Source: Pseudoruegeria sp. SHC-113
Lineage (GTDB): Bacteria > Pseudomonadota > Alphaproteobacteria > Rhodobacterales > Rhodobacteraceae
Assembly (NCBI RefSeq): GCF_025376885.1
Contig: NZ_JAHUBR010000001.1
Location: 1,798,001-1,862,000, forward strand
Direction of reading: 5' to 3'
DNA length: 64,000 bases
The position numbers and the translations under genes were made by a program. The notes under the pieces are model-generated. The model did not search any database and was not told the DNA's origin. It saw only the letters and a program-made list of their open reading frames with translations. Shown here in pieces: positions 1-8,495 of the stretch. Each line of letters begins with the position of its first letter. Within the stretch, counting starts at the first letter, position 1.

Positions 1-837
1 GAGCGTTTCGCCAGCGGCCACGCCATAGGCGCAATCCTTATCCGTCTCGAACAGGTTGTCGATCAGGGCCGTCATAGTTTCCTTCACGTCCTCGGGCAGC
101 GCCTTGCGCAGCACGACGGGGCCTTCCGGGATCACGTTGGATTTCCAGATCTGCACCAGATCGTTCATGTCCACGAGGCCCGCGTCCACGGCCTTGCGCA
201 GCGCGCCGGAATTGTAGCCGTCTTCCCAGTTGCCCTGGCCGTCGGCCCAGGTCACGCCGCCGTCAATGTCGCCGTTGTTGACGGCAACGATGGTCTGCTC
301 ATGGCCGCCGGTGAACTTCACCTCGGCAAAGTACTCGCCGCTCTCCATGGTGATGCCGTCCTTGTACTGCGGGATCTCGATGGAGGGGATCAGGTAGCCG
401 GAGGTGGAGTTTGGATCACCGAAGCCGAAGACCTTGCCTTCCATGTCGTCCAGCGAAGCGATGCCGGCGTCCTTGCGGGCGAAACCGATGGAGTGATAGC
501 CGATGGAGCCGTCCATGTTCACCTTCACGAGCACCGGGTCCACGGCTTCGGGATCTTGCAGGTAGGTGGCGGCATAGGAGGAGGCGCCCAGCCAGGACAT
601 GTCGAGCGTGCCGCCCAGCAGGCCCTGGATCACGCCGTTGTAATCGGCGGGGGTGAAGATCGTCACCGGCACGCCGAGCGCTTCGGAGGCGTAATCGGCA
701 AGGCACTGGTAGCTGTTGATGCGGTCCTGCGCGTTCTCGCCGCCCAGAAGGCCGATGCGGAACTCGGTGATTTCGGCAGTTGCGGCGGTGGCAAGGGCGG
801 TGGAGGCGGCCAGCGCCAGGGTGAGGGTCTTTTTCAT
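1..837 (-). CDS. phnD: Phosphonate/phosphate ABC transporter substrate-binding protein PhnD (3' end outside window)
   Basis: Periplasmic binding protein that captures phosphonates (or phosphite/phosphate esters) for the PhnCDE importer. The minus-strand frame opens with ATG at 837 and runs off the left edge, so the C-terminus is missing. The N-terminus is a Sec signal peptide (MKKTLTLALAASTALATAA) followed by a mature protein starting near EITEFRIGLLGGENAQDR. Type-II periplasmic-binding-protein features follow, including LGGTLDMSWLGASSYA and later FGDPNSTSGYL, the segment that in PhnD homologues contacts the phosphonate group. It lies 83 bases downstream of phnC on the same strand, the usual phnC-phnD order, so phnE is expected beyond the edge. 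Family identity is firm; the true substrate is not readable from sequence. Confidence 0.93.
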   Translation of the reverse strand, partial: MKKTLTLALAASTALATAATAEITEFRIGLLGGENAQDRINSYQCLADYASEALGVPVTIFTPADYNGVIQGLLGGTLDMSWLGASSYAATYLQDPEAVDPVLVKVNMDGSIGYHSIGFARKDAGIASLDDMEGKVFGFGDPNSTSGYLIPSIEIPQYKDGITMESGEYFAEVKFTGGHEQTIVAVNNGDIDGGVTWADGQGNWEDGYNSGALRKAVDAGLVDMNDLVQIWKSNVIPEGPVVLRKALPEDVKETMTALIDNLFETDKDCAYGVAAGETL

Positions 838-920
838 CTTGGTCTCCGTTCGGTCTGAGGTGTTGAAGTCGTTGTGAGGAAGGCTCAGCCGCGCGAGATG
901 CGCGCGGATGATGGCGGAGG

Positions 921-1739
921 TCAGGCGAGGCTGCGCGGGCGGTTGCCGGCTTTGGGCCTGTCCAATGTGTCGATTTCGGTCGATGTGGCGGCCTCGGAGA
1001 AATCATCCCCCGCGCCGTAGATGTCGCGCGCGACACCGGTGGTGAGCTGTTCGGGCGTGCCGTCAAACACCACCCGCCCGTCGCGCATCCCGATCACCCG
1101 GTCGCAGAAGCGCCGCGCGGTGTCGAGCGTGTGCAGGTTGGCGATGACGGTGCGGCCGTCTTCTTCATGGATGCTGCGCAGGGCCTGCATCACGATCTGG
1201 GCGTTCATCGGGTCAAGGCTGGCGATGGGCTCATCGGCGAGGATGATCGCCGGATCCTGCATCAGCGCCCGCGCGATGGCGACACGCTGCTGCTGCCCGC
1301 CCGAAAGCGCCTCGGCGCGTTTGGGGGCCTGTTCGGCGATGCCGAGGCGATCGAGGATCTCGATGGCGCGGTGGATGTCGCTCTGGGGGTAGAGGTTGAA
1401 CAGCGTGGCCAGCGTGGAGCGGCGGTTCAGCGTGCCGTGGAGCACGTTGGAGGCCACGTCCATGCGCGGCACGAGGTTGAACTGCTGGAAGATCATCGCG
1501 CAGCGCGATTGCCAGTGGCGGCGGGCCTTGCCGGTGAGCGCGGTGATCTCCTCGCCGTCGAAGGTGATCTGGCCGTCGGTGGCATCGCTCAGGCGGTTCA
1601 CCATGCGCAGCAGCGTGGATTTCCCCGCGCCAGAGCGCCCGATGATGCCGATCATCATCGGCTTTGCGACGTGAAAGCTCACCGCATCGACGGCGGTCTT
1701 GTCGCCAAAACGTTTGGTTACCCGCTGAAGGTCCAGCAT
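921..1739 (-). CDS. phnC: Phosphonate ABC transporter ATP-binding protein PhnC
   Basis: ATPase of the PhnCDE importer, acting at the inner face of the cytoplasmic membrane. The 272-residue protein is the normal PhnC length. It has Walker [10 protein letters not shown] at residues 34-42, the Q-loop [13 protein letters not shown], signature [15 protein letters not shown], Walker [14 protein letters not shown] and a switch histidine in NLHTLD. The last ~25 residues are a polar tail. It is the first gene of the visible operon, followed by phnD. The upstream region (1740-1910) carries a Pho-box-like sequence at 1865-1882, so control by PhoB under phosphate starvation is likely (inference). No competing function seems plausible. 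Confidence 0.95.
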   Translation of the reverse strand: MLDLQRVTKRFGDKTAVDAVSFHVAKPMMIGIIGRSGAGKSTLLRMVNRLSDATDGQITFDGEEITALTGKARRHWQSRCAMIFQQFNLVPRMDVASNVLHGTLNRRSTLATLFNLYPQSDIHRAIEILDRLGIAEQAPKRAEALSGGQQQRVAIARALMQDPAIILADEPIASLDPMNAQIVMQALRSIHEEDGRTVIANLHTLDTARRFCDRVIGMRDGRVVFDGTPEQLTTGVARDIYGAGDDFSEAATSTEIDTLDRPKAGNRPRSLA

Positions 1740-1864
1740 CTGTCATCCCCTCTTCGTTGCGACGAGCGGATAGCAGGGGGCTTACAACGGCTGCGTGACG
1801 GGGATGTTGCGCTTTTGTGAAATCCGCAGGCGGGCAGGCGCGGCGCGAAATTCCGGCGCGGCGC

Positions 1865-1882
1865 CTGTCACAAAACTTTCAT
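1865..1882 (+). promoter_or_regulatory. Candidate Pho box (PhoB binding site)
   Basis: The 18 bases CTGTCACAAAACTTTCAT match 16 of 18 positions of the E. coli PhoB consensus (CTGTCAT, four A/T, CTGTCAY). The site lies between divergent phnC and a small secreted-protein gene. An inverted copy of its TCACAAAA core, TTTTGTGA, lies at 1813-1820, so the phnC-proximal side has a half site too. As written the site points toward the gene at 1911, about 29 bases away; phnC begins 126 bases away on the other side. Binding is inferred from sequence only. Confidence 0.55.
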
Positions 1883-1910
1883 ATTGGCCGCTATGCGGTA
1901 AGCTGGGGCC

Positions 1911-2213
1911 ATGAGACATGCATATGTTTTGACCTTGGCCTTCCTTCTGCCCGCTCTGCATCTCGCCCAAGCGCGCGCGGAGCTGAGCGATCTGCGCTGC
2001 GAGGATCGCGCACGGCTAGAGGCACAGTTGCAGGCCACGCGGGCCGAAAAAGTGGGCTACGGGCTGAGGGATCCCGAAACCCTGCTGGAAGTATGGGTTA
2101 CGCCGGGCAACAGCGGATGGATCATGGTGCAGAGCTACGCCAGCGGCACCGCCTGCATCGTGGCGATAGGCGATCACTGGCAGAACCTCGCGCCGCCCGA
2201 AGATCCCGCCTGA
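1911..2213 (+). CDS. Small secreted protein of unknown function
   Basis: A 100-residue protein with a cleavable signal peptide (MRHAYVLTLAFLLPALHLAQARA) and a short mature domain. Two cysteines, in LRCEDR and GTACIVAIGDHW, could form a disulfide in the periplasm. The fragment LEVWVTPGNSGWIMVQSYAS looks like a small beta-rich domain. I do not recognise a named family, although short proteins of this type are common in Rhodobacteraceae. It is divergent from phnC and follows the Pho-box-like site by 29 bases, so phosphate control is possible but unproven. dusA follows on the same strand after about 107 bases. Confidence 0.7.
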   Translation: MRHAYVLTLAFLLPALHLAQARAELSDLRCEDRARLEAQLQATRAEKVGYGLRDPETLLEVWVTPGNSGWIMVQSYASGTACIVAIGDHWQNLAPPEDPA

Positions 2214-2320
2214 GCGGGCCATGTCCTTGCCCGTCTGGCCTTTCCGGCCCCATCGGTGCTAAAGCGCTGCGGTGCCGCCGTCCGGCACCCTGACAAATGC
2301 GATCCGCAACGAGGCACCAC

Positions 2321-3352
2321 ATGGCTCAAAACATGGTAGAAGCAGCGCCGACCCGCTCTGAAAGCAGCCTCGCACGGGCCGCGCGGCTTTCCGTTGCGCC
2401 GATGATGGACTGGACGGATCGCCACTGCCGCTACCTGCACCGGCTGATGAGCAGCCAGACGCTGCTCTATACGGAAATGGTCACCGCGCCTGCGCTCGTG
2501 CGCGGGCAGGCAAGGCATTTGCTGGCCTTCAACGGCGAAGAACACCCCGTCGCGGTGCAGCTTGGCGGCTCGGAGCCCGCTGAGCTGGCCGAGGCCACGG
2601 CGATGGCCTGCGAAGAGGGCTATGACGAGGTGAACCTCAACGTCGGCTGCCCCTCGGACCGCGTGCAATCGGGCCGTTTCGGCGCAGTGCTGATGACGGA
2701 GCCGAAACTGGTGGCGGACTGTGTGGCGGCGATGATCGCGGCCTCCTCGGTTGAGGTCACCGTGAAATGCCGCATCGGGGTGGACGATCAGACGCCGGAA
2801 GAGGTGCTGCCCGATTTCATCGACCACATGCGCGGGGCAGGGGTCACGCGGATGCAGATCCATGCGCGCAAGGCCTGGCTGCAGGGGCTCAGCCCGAAGG
2901 AAAACCGCGATATTCCGCCGCTGGATTACCCGCTGGTGCTGCGCATGAAAGAGCGCTTCCCCGAGATGCATCTCTCGATCAACGGCGGCATCACCTCGCT
3001 CGATCAGACCGAAGCCTTTCTGGCCAATGGGCTGGATGGCGTGATGATCGGGCGCGCGGCCTATCACAGCCCGTCAGACGTGCTGCTAGAGGCCGATCAG
3101 CGGATCTACGGCGTGGATACGCCGGCGCGCAGCCCGGAAGAGGTTGTGCGCCTGATGCTGCCCTATATCGACGCCCATATCGAAAGCGGCGGCAAGCTGG
3201 GCAACATCAGCCGGCACATGCTGGGGCTTTTCACGGGCCGCCCCGGTGCCCGGCAATGGCGGCGCATCCTGTCGGAAGGCGCGCACCGCCCCGGCGCGGG
3301 CGTGGCGCTGGTGCAAGAGGCGCTCGCCGCCGTGGAGCCGGCGGCGGCTTAA
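2321..3352 (+). CDS. dusA: tRNA-dihydrouridine(20/20a) synthase DusA
   Basis: Flavoenzyme that reduces uridine 20/20a in the D-loop of tRNA to dihydrouridine using FMN and NADPH. The TIM barrel opens with LSVAPMMDWTDRHCRYLHR (FMN site), and the catalytic cysteine is Cys110 in NLNVGCPSDRVQSGRFG. QIHARKAWLQGLSPKENR is the DusA-specific tRNA-contact segment, and the C-terminal helical domain ends in VEPAAA. I chose the ATG at 2321, preceded by GAGG at 2311-2314; an in-frame ATG at 2297 would add eight residues without a better ribosome site. The gene is convergent with the MFS exporter, with only three bases between the stops. Confidence 0.95.
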   Translation: MAQNMVEAAPTRSESSLARAARLSVAPMMDWTDRHCRYLHRLMSSQTLLYTEMVTAPALVRGQARHLLAFNGEEHPVAVQLGGSEPAELAEATAMACEEGYDEVNLNVGCPSDRVQSGRFGAVLMTEPKLVADCVAAMIAASSVEVTVKCRIGVDDQTPEEVLPDFIDHMRGAGVTRMQIHARKAWLQGLSPKENRDIPPLDYPLVLRMKERFPEMHLSINGGITSLDQTEAFLANGLDGVMIGRAAYHSPSDVLLEADQRIYGVDTPARSPEEVVRLMLPYIDAHIESGGKLGNISRHMLGLFTGRPGARQWRRILSEGAHRPGAGVALVQEALAAVEPAAA

Positions 3353-3355
3353 CGA

Positions 3356-4558
3356 TCAGGCCATAGCCCTGCGCGGGCGCAGGAAGCTCATCGCCAGCAC
3401 GAAGGAAAGCGCGCCGCAGGCGGCGATCCCGGCGATCATCGGCAGCGGCGTGCCGTCAAAGAACGGCCCCAGCACCGCGATCACGGCAGAGCCTGCAAGC
3501 ATCTGCAAGGTGCCCCCGAGCGAGGAGGCCAGCCCGGCGATGTCGCCGTTCTGCTCCAGCGCCAGAACGCCTGCCGTGGGGATGACGAGGCCAAGGAAAG
3601 CGTTCGCGATGAAGAGGCAGGTGGCGATCACCAGAAGGCTCATCTGGCCTGCCAGCGTGAGCGCGAGCAGCAGGGCGGTGAACGCGAAGAAGCCGCTCAC
3701 CCCGATCACGCAGAGCCGCATCATCCCGAGCCGCGCCGCCGCGTTGGCGGCCAGTTGCGAGGCGGCGAAGAAGCCGATGGCGTTGATCGCGAAGGCGATG
3801 GAGAACTCCGTCGGGCTCAGCCCGAAAGTGCCGGTGTAGACGAAAGCCGCCGAGGAGACGAAGACGAAGAAACTACCGATGCCAAAGCCGCCCACCAGTG
3901 TCAGCCCCATGTAGACGGGATCGGCCAGCAGCCGCTTGGCCCCGGCCCAAAGCACGGCAGGACGGGCGGGGCGGCGAGCTTCGGGCGGCAGGGTTTCGGG
4001 CAGAGCGAAGAGCACCAGCGCCAGCCCCAGCAGGCCCAGCAGCCCGAGGGCCACGAAGATCGCGCGCCAGCCCGCCAGCGCGTCCACGGCGGAGCCGAAT
4101 AGGGGGGCGAGCATCGGCGAGGTCGCGATCACCAGCATCACCATGGCCATGAGCCGCGTCGCCTCGATGCCGGTGTAGCGATCCCGCACCACGGCGCGCG
4201 GGATCACCATCGTCACCGCGCCGCCAAGCCCCTGCAGGAAGCGCCAGGCCGCGAGGCTCTCAAGGCTGCTCGCACTGGCCGCGCCGAAACTGGCGATTAC
4301 GAAGATCGAAAGCCCGGTGAACAGCGGCAACCGCCGCCCCGCCGCATCGGCCCAAGGCCCATAGGCCAGCTGCGCCAGCCCGAAGGAGAGGAAATAGGCG
4401 ATCAGCGTCACCTGAAAGGCGGCCTCGCTCACGCCAAGCCCTTCGGCCATCTGCGGCATCGCGGGCAGGTACATGTCGATGGCGAAGGGGCTGACGGCAG
4501 CCAGAATGCCGAGAATCGCGCCAAGCGCGCGGAAGCCGGGGGCGTTTCCGGTGTGCAT
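3356..4558 (-). CDS. MFS multidrug exporter, Bcr/CflA family
   Basis: A 400-residue, 12-helix inner-membrane drug:proton antiporter. The N-terminus (LGAILGILAAVSPFAIDMYLPAMPQMAEGL) carries the Bcr/CflA/DHA1 hallmark DMYLPAMP in helix 1. The A-motif loop between helices 2 and 3 reads YGPWADAAGRRLPL, and helix 5 has the export-type motif VIATSPMLAPLFGS. These place it among Bcr/CflA drug transporters. Substrates cannot be predicted. It is monocistronic, convergent with dusA and divergent from the TauE/SafE gene across 224 bases. Confidence 0.9.
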   Translation of the reverse strand: MHTGNAPGFRALGAILGILAAVSPFAIDMYLPAMPQMAEGLGVSEAAFQVTLIAYFLSFGLAQLAYGPWADAAGRRLPLFTGLSIFVIASFGAASASSLESLAAWRFLQGLGGAVTMVIPRAVVRDRYTGIEATRLMAMVMLVIATSPMLAPLFGSAVDALAGWRAIFVALGLLGLLGLALVLFALPETLPPEARRPARPAVLWAGAKRLLADPVYMGLTLVGGFGIGSFFVFVSSAAFVYTGTFGLSPTEFSIAFAINAIGFFAASQLAANAAARLGMMRLCVIGVSGFFAFTALLLALTLAGQMSLLVIATCLFIANAFLGLVIPTAGVLALEQNGDIAGLASSLGGTLQMLAGSAVIAVLGPFFDGTPLPMIAGIAACGALSFVLAMSFLRPRRAMA

Positions 4559-4782
4559 GGGATGTCCTTTTGGAGGTCTTGCGGCGGCACTGCCGCCAAG
4601 GAAAGGCCGAAAGCCCCTTGATGAGAGCTTTGTGGCCCGCAGGCTGGCGCAGCGTCAATCGCCCAGCCTGCGCATTATTGCACCCCATCGGGGAAAAAAT
4701 GGTTCGCCTTCGCGGCCCTGCGCCCTAGAAGATACCCCAAGCAAAAAGACCACCCCCAAAAGACCACCCCACGAGGACACCC

Positions 4783-5607
4783 ATGCCCCCCATCGCCGAT
4801 CTGCTTCCGCTGCTTGCCCTTCTTCTGGCCATCGGCGCCTTTGCCGGGGTGCTCTCCGGCCTTCTCGGGGTGGGTGGTGGCATCGTGCTGGTGCCGGCCT
4901 TCTTCTACGCCTTCAGCGTGCTGGGCTACGGGAGCGACCAGTTGATGCAGGTCTGCCTTGCCACCTCGCTGGCGACGATCATCGTCACCTCGCTGCGCTC
5001 TGTGGCCAGCCACAACAAGAAGGGCGCGGTGGATTGGGAGATCCTGAAAACATGGGCGCCGGGGATCGTGATCGGGGCCATCATTGGCGTGCTCGCGGCG
5101 TCTTCGCTGCGCTCGGTGGTGCTGCAGGGCATCTTCGGCGTGCTGGGTATGGTGATCGGCCTCTACATGGGGTTCGGCAAATCTGATTGGCGGCTGGGCG
5201 AGGCGATGCCCACGGGCCTGCGCCGGGCGATCCTGTCGCCGGTGCTGGGGTTCCTTTCGGTTCTGATGGGGATCGGCGGCGGCTCTTTTGGGGTGCCGCT
5301 GATGAGCCTCTACAACGTCGCCATTCACCGCGCGGTGGCCACGGCGGCGGGCTTTGGCGTCATCATTGCGGTGCCGAGCGTGGCGGGCTTCCTGCTGGTG
5401 CCGATCGCGCCGGAGAACGCACCGCCCTTCACCATCGGCGCGGTGAACCTGCCCACATTCGGTGTGATCATCGCCATGACGCTGATCACTACGCCCTACG
5501 GCGTGAAACTGGCCCATGCGATGGACCCGAAGCCGCTCAAACGCGTCTTTGCTGTCTTCCTGACGCTGGTGGCGCTGAACATGCTGCGCAAGGCGCTGGG
5601 GTTCTAA
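4783..5607 (+). CDS. TauE/SafE family sulfite/anion permease
   Basis: A 274-residue polytopic membrane protein of the TauE/SafE (DUF81) family, whose members export sulfite, sulfoacetate or related anions. It shows the two internally repeated glycine motifs of the family, SGLLGVGGGIVLVPAFFYAF in the first half and LMGIGGGSFGVPLMSLYN in the second. About eight hydrophobic segments are visible. The ATG at 4783 follows GAGGA at a suitable distance. The next gene starts four bases after the stop, so the two are probably co-transcribed. The substrate is unknown; sulfite export would fit the sulfur genes elsewhere in the window but is only a guess. Confidence 0.9.
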   Translation: MPPIADLLPLLALLLAIGAFAGVLSGLLGVGGGIVLVPAFFYAFSVLGYGSDQLMQVCLATSLATIIVTSLRSVASHNKKGAVDWEILKTWAPGIVIGAIIGVLAASSLRSVVLQGIFGVLGMVIGLYMGFGKSDWRLGEAMPTGLRRAILSPVLGFLSVLMGIGGGSFGVPLMSLYNVAIHRAVATAAGFGVIIAVPSVAGFLLVPIAPENAPPFTIGAVNLPTFGVIIAMTLITTPYGVKLAHAMDPKPLKRVFAVFLTLVALNMLRKALGF

Positions 5608-5611
5608 AAGG

Positions 5612-6403
5612 GTGGACGGCTGGGCGCAGGTCCGCCAGCGCGGCTGGCTGCGGTTCCCGGTTGACCGCGCCCTGTTGCGCTGGGTGGAAGCGGCCCGGCC
5701 CCACGCTCTGGCGGCGCTGAAAGGTCCCGCCCATGCCCATTGGTATCGCCACGGCGGCACATGGTTTGCCGGGGTGAATGCCTTGGAAAACGACTCCTCT
5801 GGGCAGATCGACGGCGTGCCCTTGGCGGGGGAGGCGTTGGACTTCATCGCCCAGCATATTGGCGGGCCTGAGGCGTGGGACAAAGCGCAGATCTCCGGCG
5901 TGTTGCCGGGCTATCCGGGCAAGGATGCCACTGAAAGCGCGGCCGCGCACCAGTTTCGCCTGCTCCGCGACGCGGCCCATGTGGACGGGCTCCTGCCCAT
6001 CGGCCCCGAGCGCCGCCGCAAAGCCGCCGAGCCGCATTGCTTCATCCTTGGCCTGCCGTTGACGGAGGCCAGTGAAGGGGCGAGCCCGCTTGTCGTCTGG
6101 GAGGGCAGCCACGAGGTGATCCGCGCCGCCTTCCGCGATGCGCTCGCAGGTGTATCCCCGCAGGATTTGGCGGAACACGATCTGACCGAGGTCTATCAGG
6201 CGACCCGCCGCGCCATTTTCGAGCGCTGCCTCCGCCGGGAATTGCCCGCGCGCCCCGGCGAGGCGCTGCTGGTGCATCGGCTCGCCCTGCATGGGATCGC
6301 CCCTTGGGCGCAAAGCGCGGAAGCCGCACCCGCAGGCCGCGTGATCGCCTACTTCCGCCCCCCGATGCCTGGCGGCGTGCTAGAATGGCTGGCGGCTCCA
6401 TAG
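5612..6403 (+). CDS. Phytanoyl-CoA dioxygenase-like (Fe(II)/2-oxoglutarate) protein
   Basis: A 263-residue protein that probably adopts the cupin fold of Fe(II)/2-oxoglutarate dioxygenases of the PhyH type. Candidate metal ligands are the H-x-D pair in RDAAHVDGLLPI and the distal histidine in VHRLALHGIAPWA, followed by an arginine in GRVIAYFRP that could bind 2-oxoglutarate. The order HxD ... H ... R is the family pattern, but overall similarity is weak and the reaction is unknown. The start is GTG at 5612, four bases after the TauE/SafE stop, which suggests one transcript. A family A palindromic element follows. Confidence 0.6.
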   Translation: MDGWAQVRQRGWLRFPVDRALLRWVEAARPHALAALKGPAHAHWYRHGGTWFAGVNALENDSSGQIDGVPLAGEALDFIAQHIGGPEAWDKAQISGVLPGYPGKDATESAAAHQFRLLRDAAHVDGLLPIGPERRRKAAEPHCFILGLPLTEASEGASPLVVWEGSHEVIRAAFRDALAGVSPQDLAEHDLTEVYQATRRAIFERCLRRELPARPGEALLVHRLALHGIAPWAQSAEAAPAGRVIAYFRPPMPGGVLEWLAAP

Positions 6404-6455
6404 GGCTATCTATGGCTGCTATGTCATTGTTGTTATTCGCAAACGGAGCCTGTTC

Positions 6456-6531
6456 GCCCGACAGGCACTGTCGGGCCGCGCCGACCCGCCCCCTCGGGGC
6501 GGCGCGATTGCGCCACCCCGCGGGACGGCGC
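6456..6531. repeat. Family A palindromic intergenic element, copy 1
   Basis: A two-part GC-rich element. The first part is a perfect hairpin, GCCCGACAG-gca-CTGTCGGGC (6456-6476). The second is a branched fold with outer arms GCGCCGACCC and GGGACGGCGC (one mismatch) enclosing two small hairpins, GCCCC-ctc-GGGGC and GGCGC-gatt-GCGCC. It fills most of the 182-base gap between the PhyH-like gene and the SpoIIAA-like gene. The same layout occurs at six other places in this window. Confidence 0.8.
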
Positions 6532-6585
6532 TACAATCCGTGCAGAAAGCTTATTGCGATTTTTCTATCTGTTTAGGAGACAGCC

Positions 6586-7311
6586 ATGATCGAGATCATC
6601 GACGGCCGCCCCGAAGGCATGCTCGAAGCCAAGCTCACCGGCAAGCTGACGGCGGAGGATTACGAAGCCGTGCTGATGCCTGCCATCGAGGAAGCGCTTT
6701 GGGATCGGGACAGCATCCGCTTTCTGGCCCAGATCGGCCCCGGCTTTGACGGCTTCACCGGGGCCGCCGCGCTGGACGATCTGCGCCTCGGCCTGCGCCA
6801 CTGGCGCGGCTTTGACCGCATCGCGCTGGTGACGGATGTCGGCTGGCTCGAAACCGCCGCCCGCGCGATGGCCTTCATGGCACCGTGTCCGGTGAAGGTC
6901 TTCCCGCTGGAAAAGCTGTCTGAGGCGCGGCTCTGGCTTTCGGAAAGCCTCGGCGCGGTGCATATGCAGGATCTGGGCGCAGGCGTGCTGCAGATCCAGC
7001 TTCTGGGCCAGCTCGACGCCGCCGTCTACGAGGGCGCGAACGAACGGCTCGACGCCTTCGTGCGCGACAATGACTCGGTGCGCTTCCTGCTCGATCTGCG
7101 CGAGTTCGACGGCTGGCTCGGCATCTCGGCCCTGGGGCAGCACTTCAGCCTTGTGCGCGATCACCACCGGATCCCCGAAAAGATCGCCTTCGTCGGCACC
7201 AAGGATTGGCAGAAGATGGCCGAACGCATCGCCTCGCGCTTCTTCGCTGCTGAGATCGAGTATTTCGACGGCGCCCAGATCGAAGCCGCGAAGGTCTGGC
7301 TGAAAGAGTAG
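6586..7311 (+). CDS. Tandem SpoIIAA-like (STAS-related) protein
   Basis: A 241-residue cytoplasmic protein built from two copies of a SpoIIAA-like domain of about 120 residues. Copy 1 runs from MIEIIDGRPEGMLEAKLTGK to about residue 124 and copy 2 from VLQIQLLGQLDAAVYEGANE to the end. Each has the same pattern: a strand, a helix, SIRFLAQI or SVRFLLDL, then RIALVTD or KIAFVGT, and a final 'EIEYFDG'-type strand with a helix. Single-domain versions are common in marine bacteria and are thought to bind lipids or act as anti-anti-sigma-like proteins; no function is established here. It appears monocistronic, with an AGGAG ribosome site before the ATG. Confidence 0.7.
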   Translation: MIEIIDGRPEGMLEAKLTGKLTAEDYEAVLMPAIEEALWDRDSIRFLAQIGPGFDGFTGAAALDDLRLGLRHWRGFDRIALVTDVGWLETAARAMAFMAPCPVKVFPLEKLSEARLWLSESLGAVHMQDLGAGVLQIQLLGQLDAAVYEGANERLDAFVRDNDSVRFLLDLREFDGWLGISALGQHFSLVRDHHRIPEKIAFVGTKDWQKMAERIASRFFAAEIEYFDGAQIEAAKVWLKE

Positions 7312-7423
7312 GGCGTGCGCGCAAACGCCGACTGGAAAACCGCTAAGAGCGCTCCCGGCAGACAGTGAGGCGAAGAAATGCTAGGATGCCCTTACACATC
7401 CGCCATCAGGGCAGTCTTGTTGC

Positions 7424-8203
7424 ATGATTGAATTCGACGCCGAAACAACGCGTCTTTTGGACAGCGTTTACCAAGGGGCCGACGTCACCCGGCGGCGTCG
7501 GGGGGGCTTTGATGCGCTGCAACCGGGGCCGGGTGAGACGATCGTGGACATCGGCTGTGGCAATGGCCTGCTGAGTCTCGAACTGGGGCGTGCCGTCGGG
7601 CCGGTGGGCCGTGTTATCGGTGTGGATCCAAGCAGCGACATGCGAAAATCGGCCAGTAACCGATGTGCCGAACATCCGTGGGTCGACATCAGGCACGGTA
7701 CGGCAGAAGAAATACCGGTTGAAACTGGGGCCGCTGACAAGGCGGTGTCGGTGCAGGTGTATGAATATCTGGCAGATATCCCTGCGGCTTTGGAGGAAGC
7801 CCATCGTATCCTCAAACCGGGCGGGCGGCTTGTGATCGGCGATATCCATTTCGACAGCCTTGCCTGGCACAGCGATGCGCCCGAGCGTATGGCGCGTATG
7901 ATCACGGCGTGGGATCGTCATTTCGTGGAGCGCCGGGTGCCTGCGCTCTTGCCGCCTCTGCTGAGAGACGCCGGGTTCGAGGTCGAGCAGACCATTCCTG
8001 TGCCGGTGTGTGACACACAGCTTAGGCCAGACGGGTTGGCGAATATGATGATCATCCTGATGCAGAGATTTGCCGAAAACGAAGGGCTTATCCCGGCTCA
8101 GGAAGCGCGCGATTGGGCGTTGGAGCAGCGGCAGTTGGCGGAAAGCGGGCGTTTCTTCTTTTCGCTCACCCATTTCGTGACACGCGCACGCAAACCTGCG
8201 TAA
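7424..8203 (+). CDS. Class I SAM-dependent methyltransferase
   Basis: A 259-residue methyltransferase of the UbiE/MenG-like superfamily. Motif I is IVDIGCGNGLLSLELG, the acidic residue at the end of strand 2 is in VIGVDPSSDM, motif II contains VSVQVYEYLADIP, and the post-motif LKPGGRLVIGDI is clear. The acceptor substrate is not evident, and no ubiquinone genes are nearby. Base composition looks somewhat less GC-rich than neighbouring genes, and it stands alone between unrelated genes, so recent acquisition is possible. It is convergent with the DUF1289 gene across 55 bases. Confidence 0.85.
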   Translation: MIEFDAETTRLLDSVYQGADVTRRRRGGFDALQPGPGETIVDIGCGNGLLSLELGRAVGPVGRVIGVDPSSDMRKSASNRCAEHPWVDIRHGTAEEIPVETGAADKAVSVQVYEYLADIPAALEEAHRILKPGGRLVIGDIHFDSLAWHSDAPERMARMITAWDRHFVERRVPALLPPLLRDAGFEVEQTIPVPVCDTQLRPDGLANMMIILMQRFAENEGLIPAQEARDWALEQRQLAESGRFFFSLTHFVTRARKPA

Positions 8204-8258
8204 CGGGGCCCGGCTCCGGCGCGCGTTTTACCTTGCCGTGCGAAGGCCGCCCGGCTTG

Positions 8259-8492
8259 TTAGCCGCGTTCTAAGCGCGCCGCACGCCCACCCCGGCGCTT
8301 CTGCAGGCGCGGGGCGCGGGAGGGCAGCTCTGCCATGATGGCGGCGCGTTCATCGGAGCTCATCTTCGACCAGCCGCCGATCTCGTCTAACGTGCGCAGG
8401 CAGCCGGTGCAGATCCGCTCTTGCGGATGCACGACGCAGATGCGGATGCAGGGGCTTTCGATCTCCTGCCGCTGCCAGACCTCGTCTTTCAC
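8259..8492 (-). CDS. DUF1289 family small protein
   Basis: A 77-residue protein of the DUF1289 family, which has conserved cysteines thought to bind metal or an Fe-S cluster. The signature reads SPCIRICVVHPQERICTGC followed by LRTLDEIGGWSKMSSDERAAIM. The C-terminus is arginine-rich. GTG at 8492 is the only reasonable start. The gene begins three bases after the ruvX stop, forming the end of a ccmI-ruvX-DUF1289 cluster. Function is unknown. Confidence 0.85.
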   Translation of the reverse strand: MKDEVWQRQEIESPCIRICVVHPQERICTGCLRTLDEIGGWSKMSSDERAAIMAELPSRAPRLQKRRGGRAARLERG

Positions 8493-8495
8493 GCC

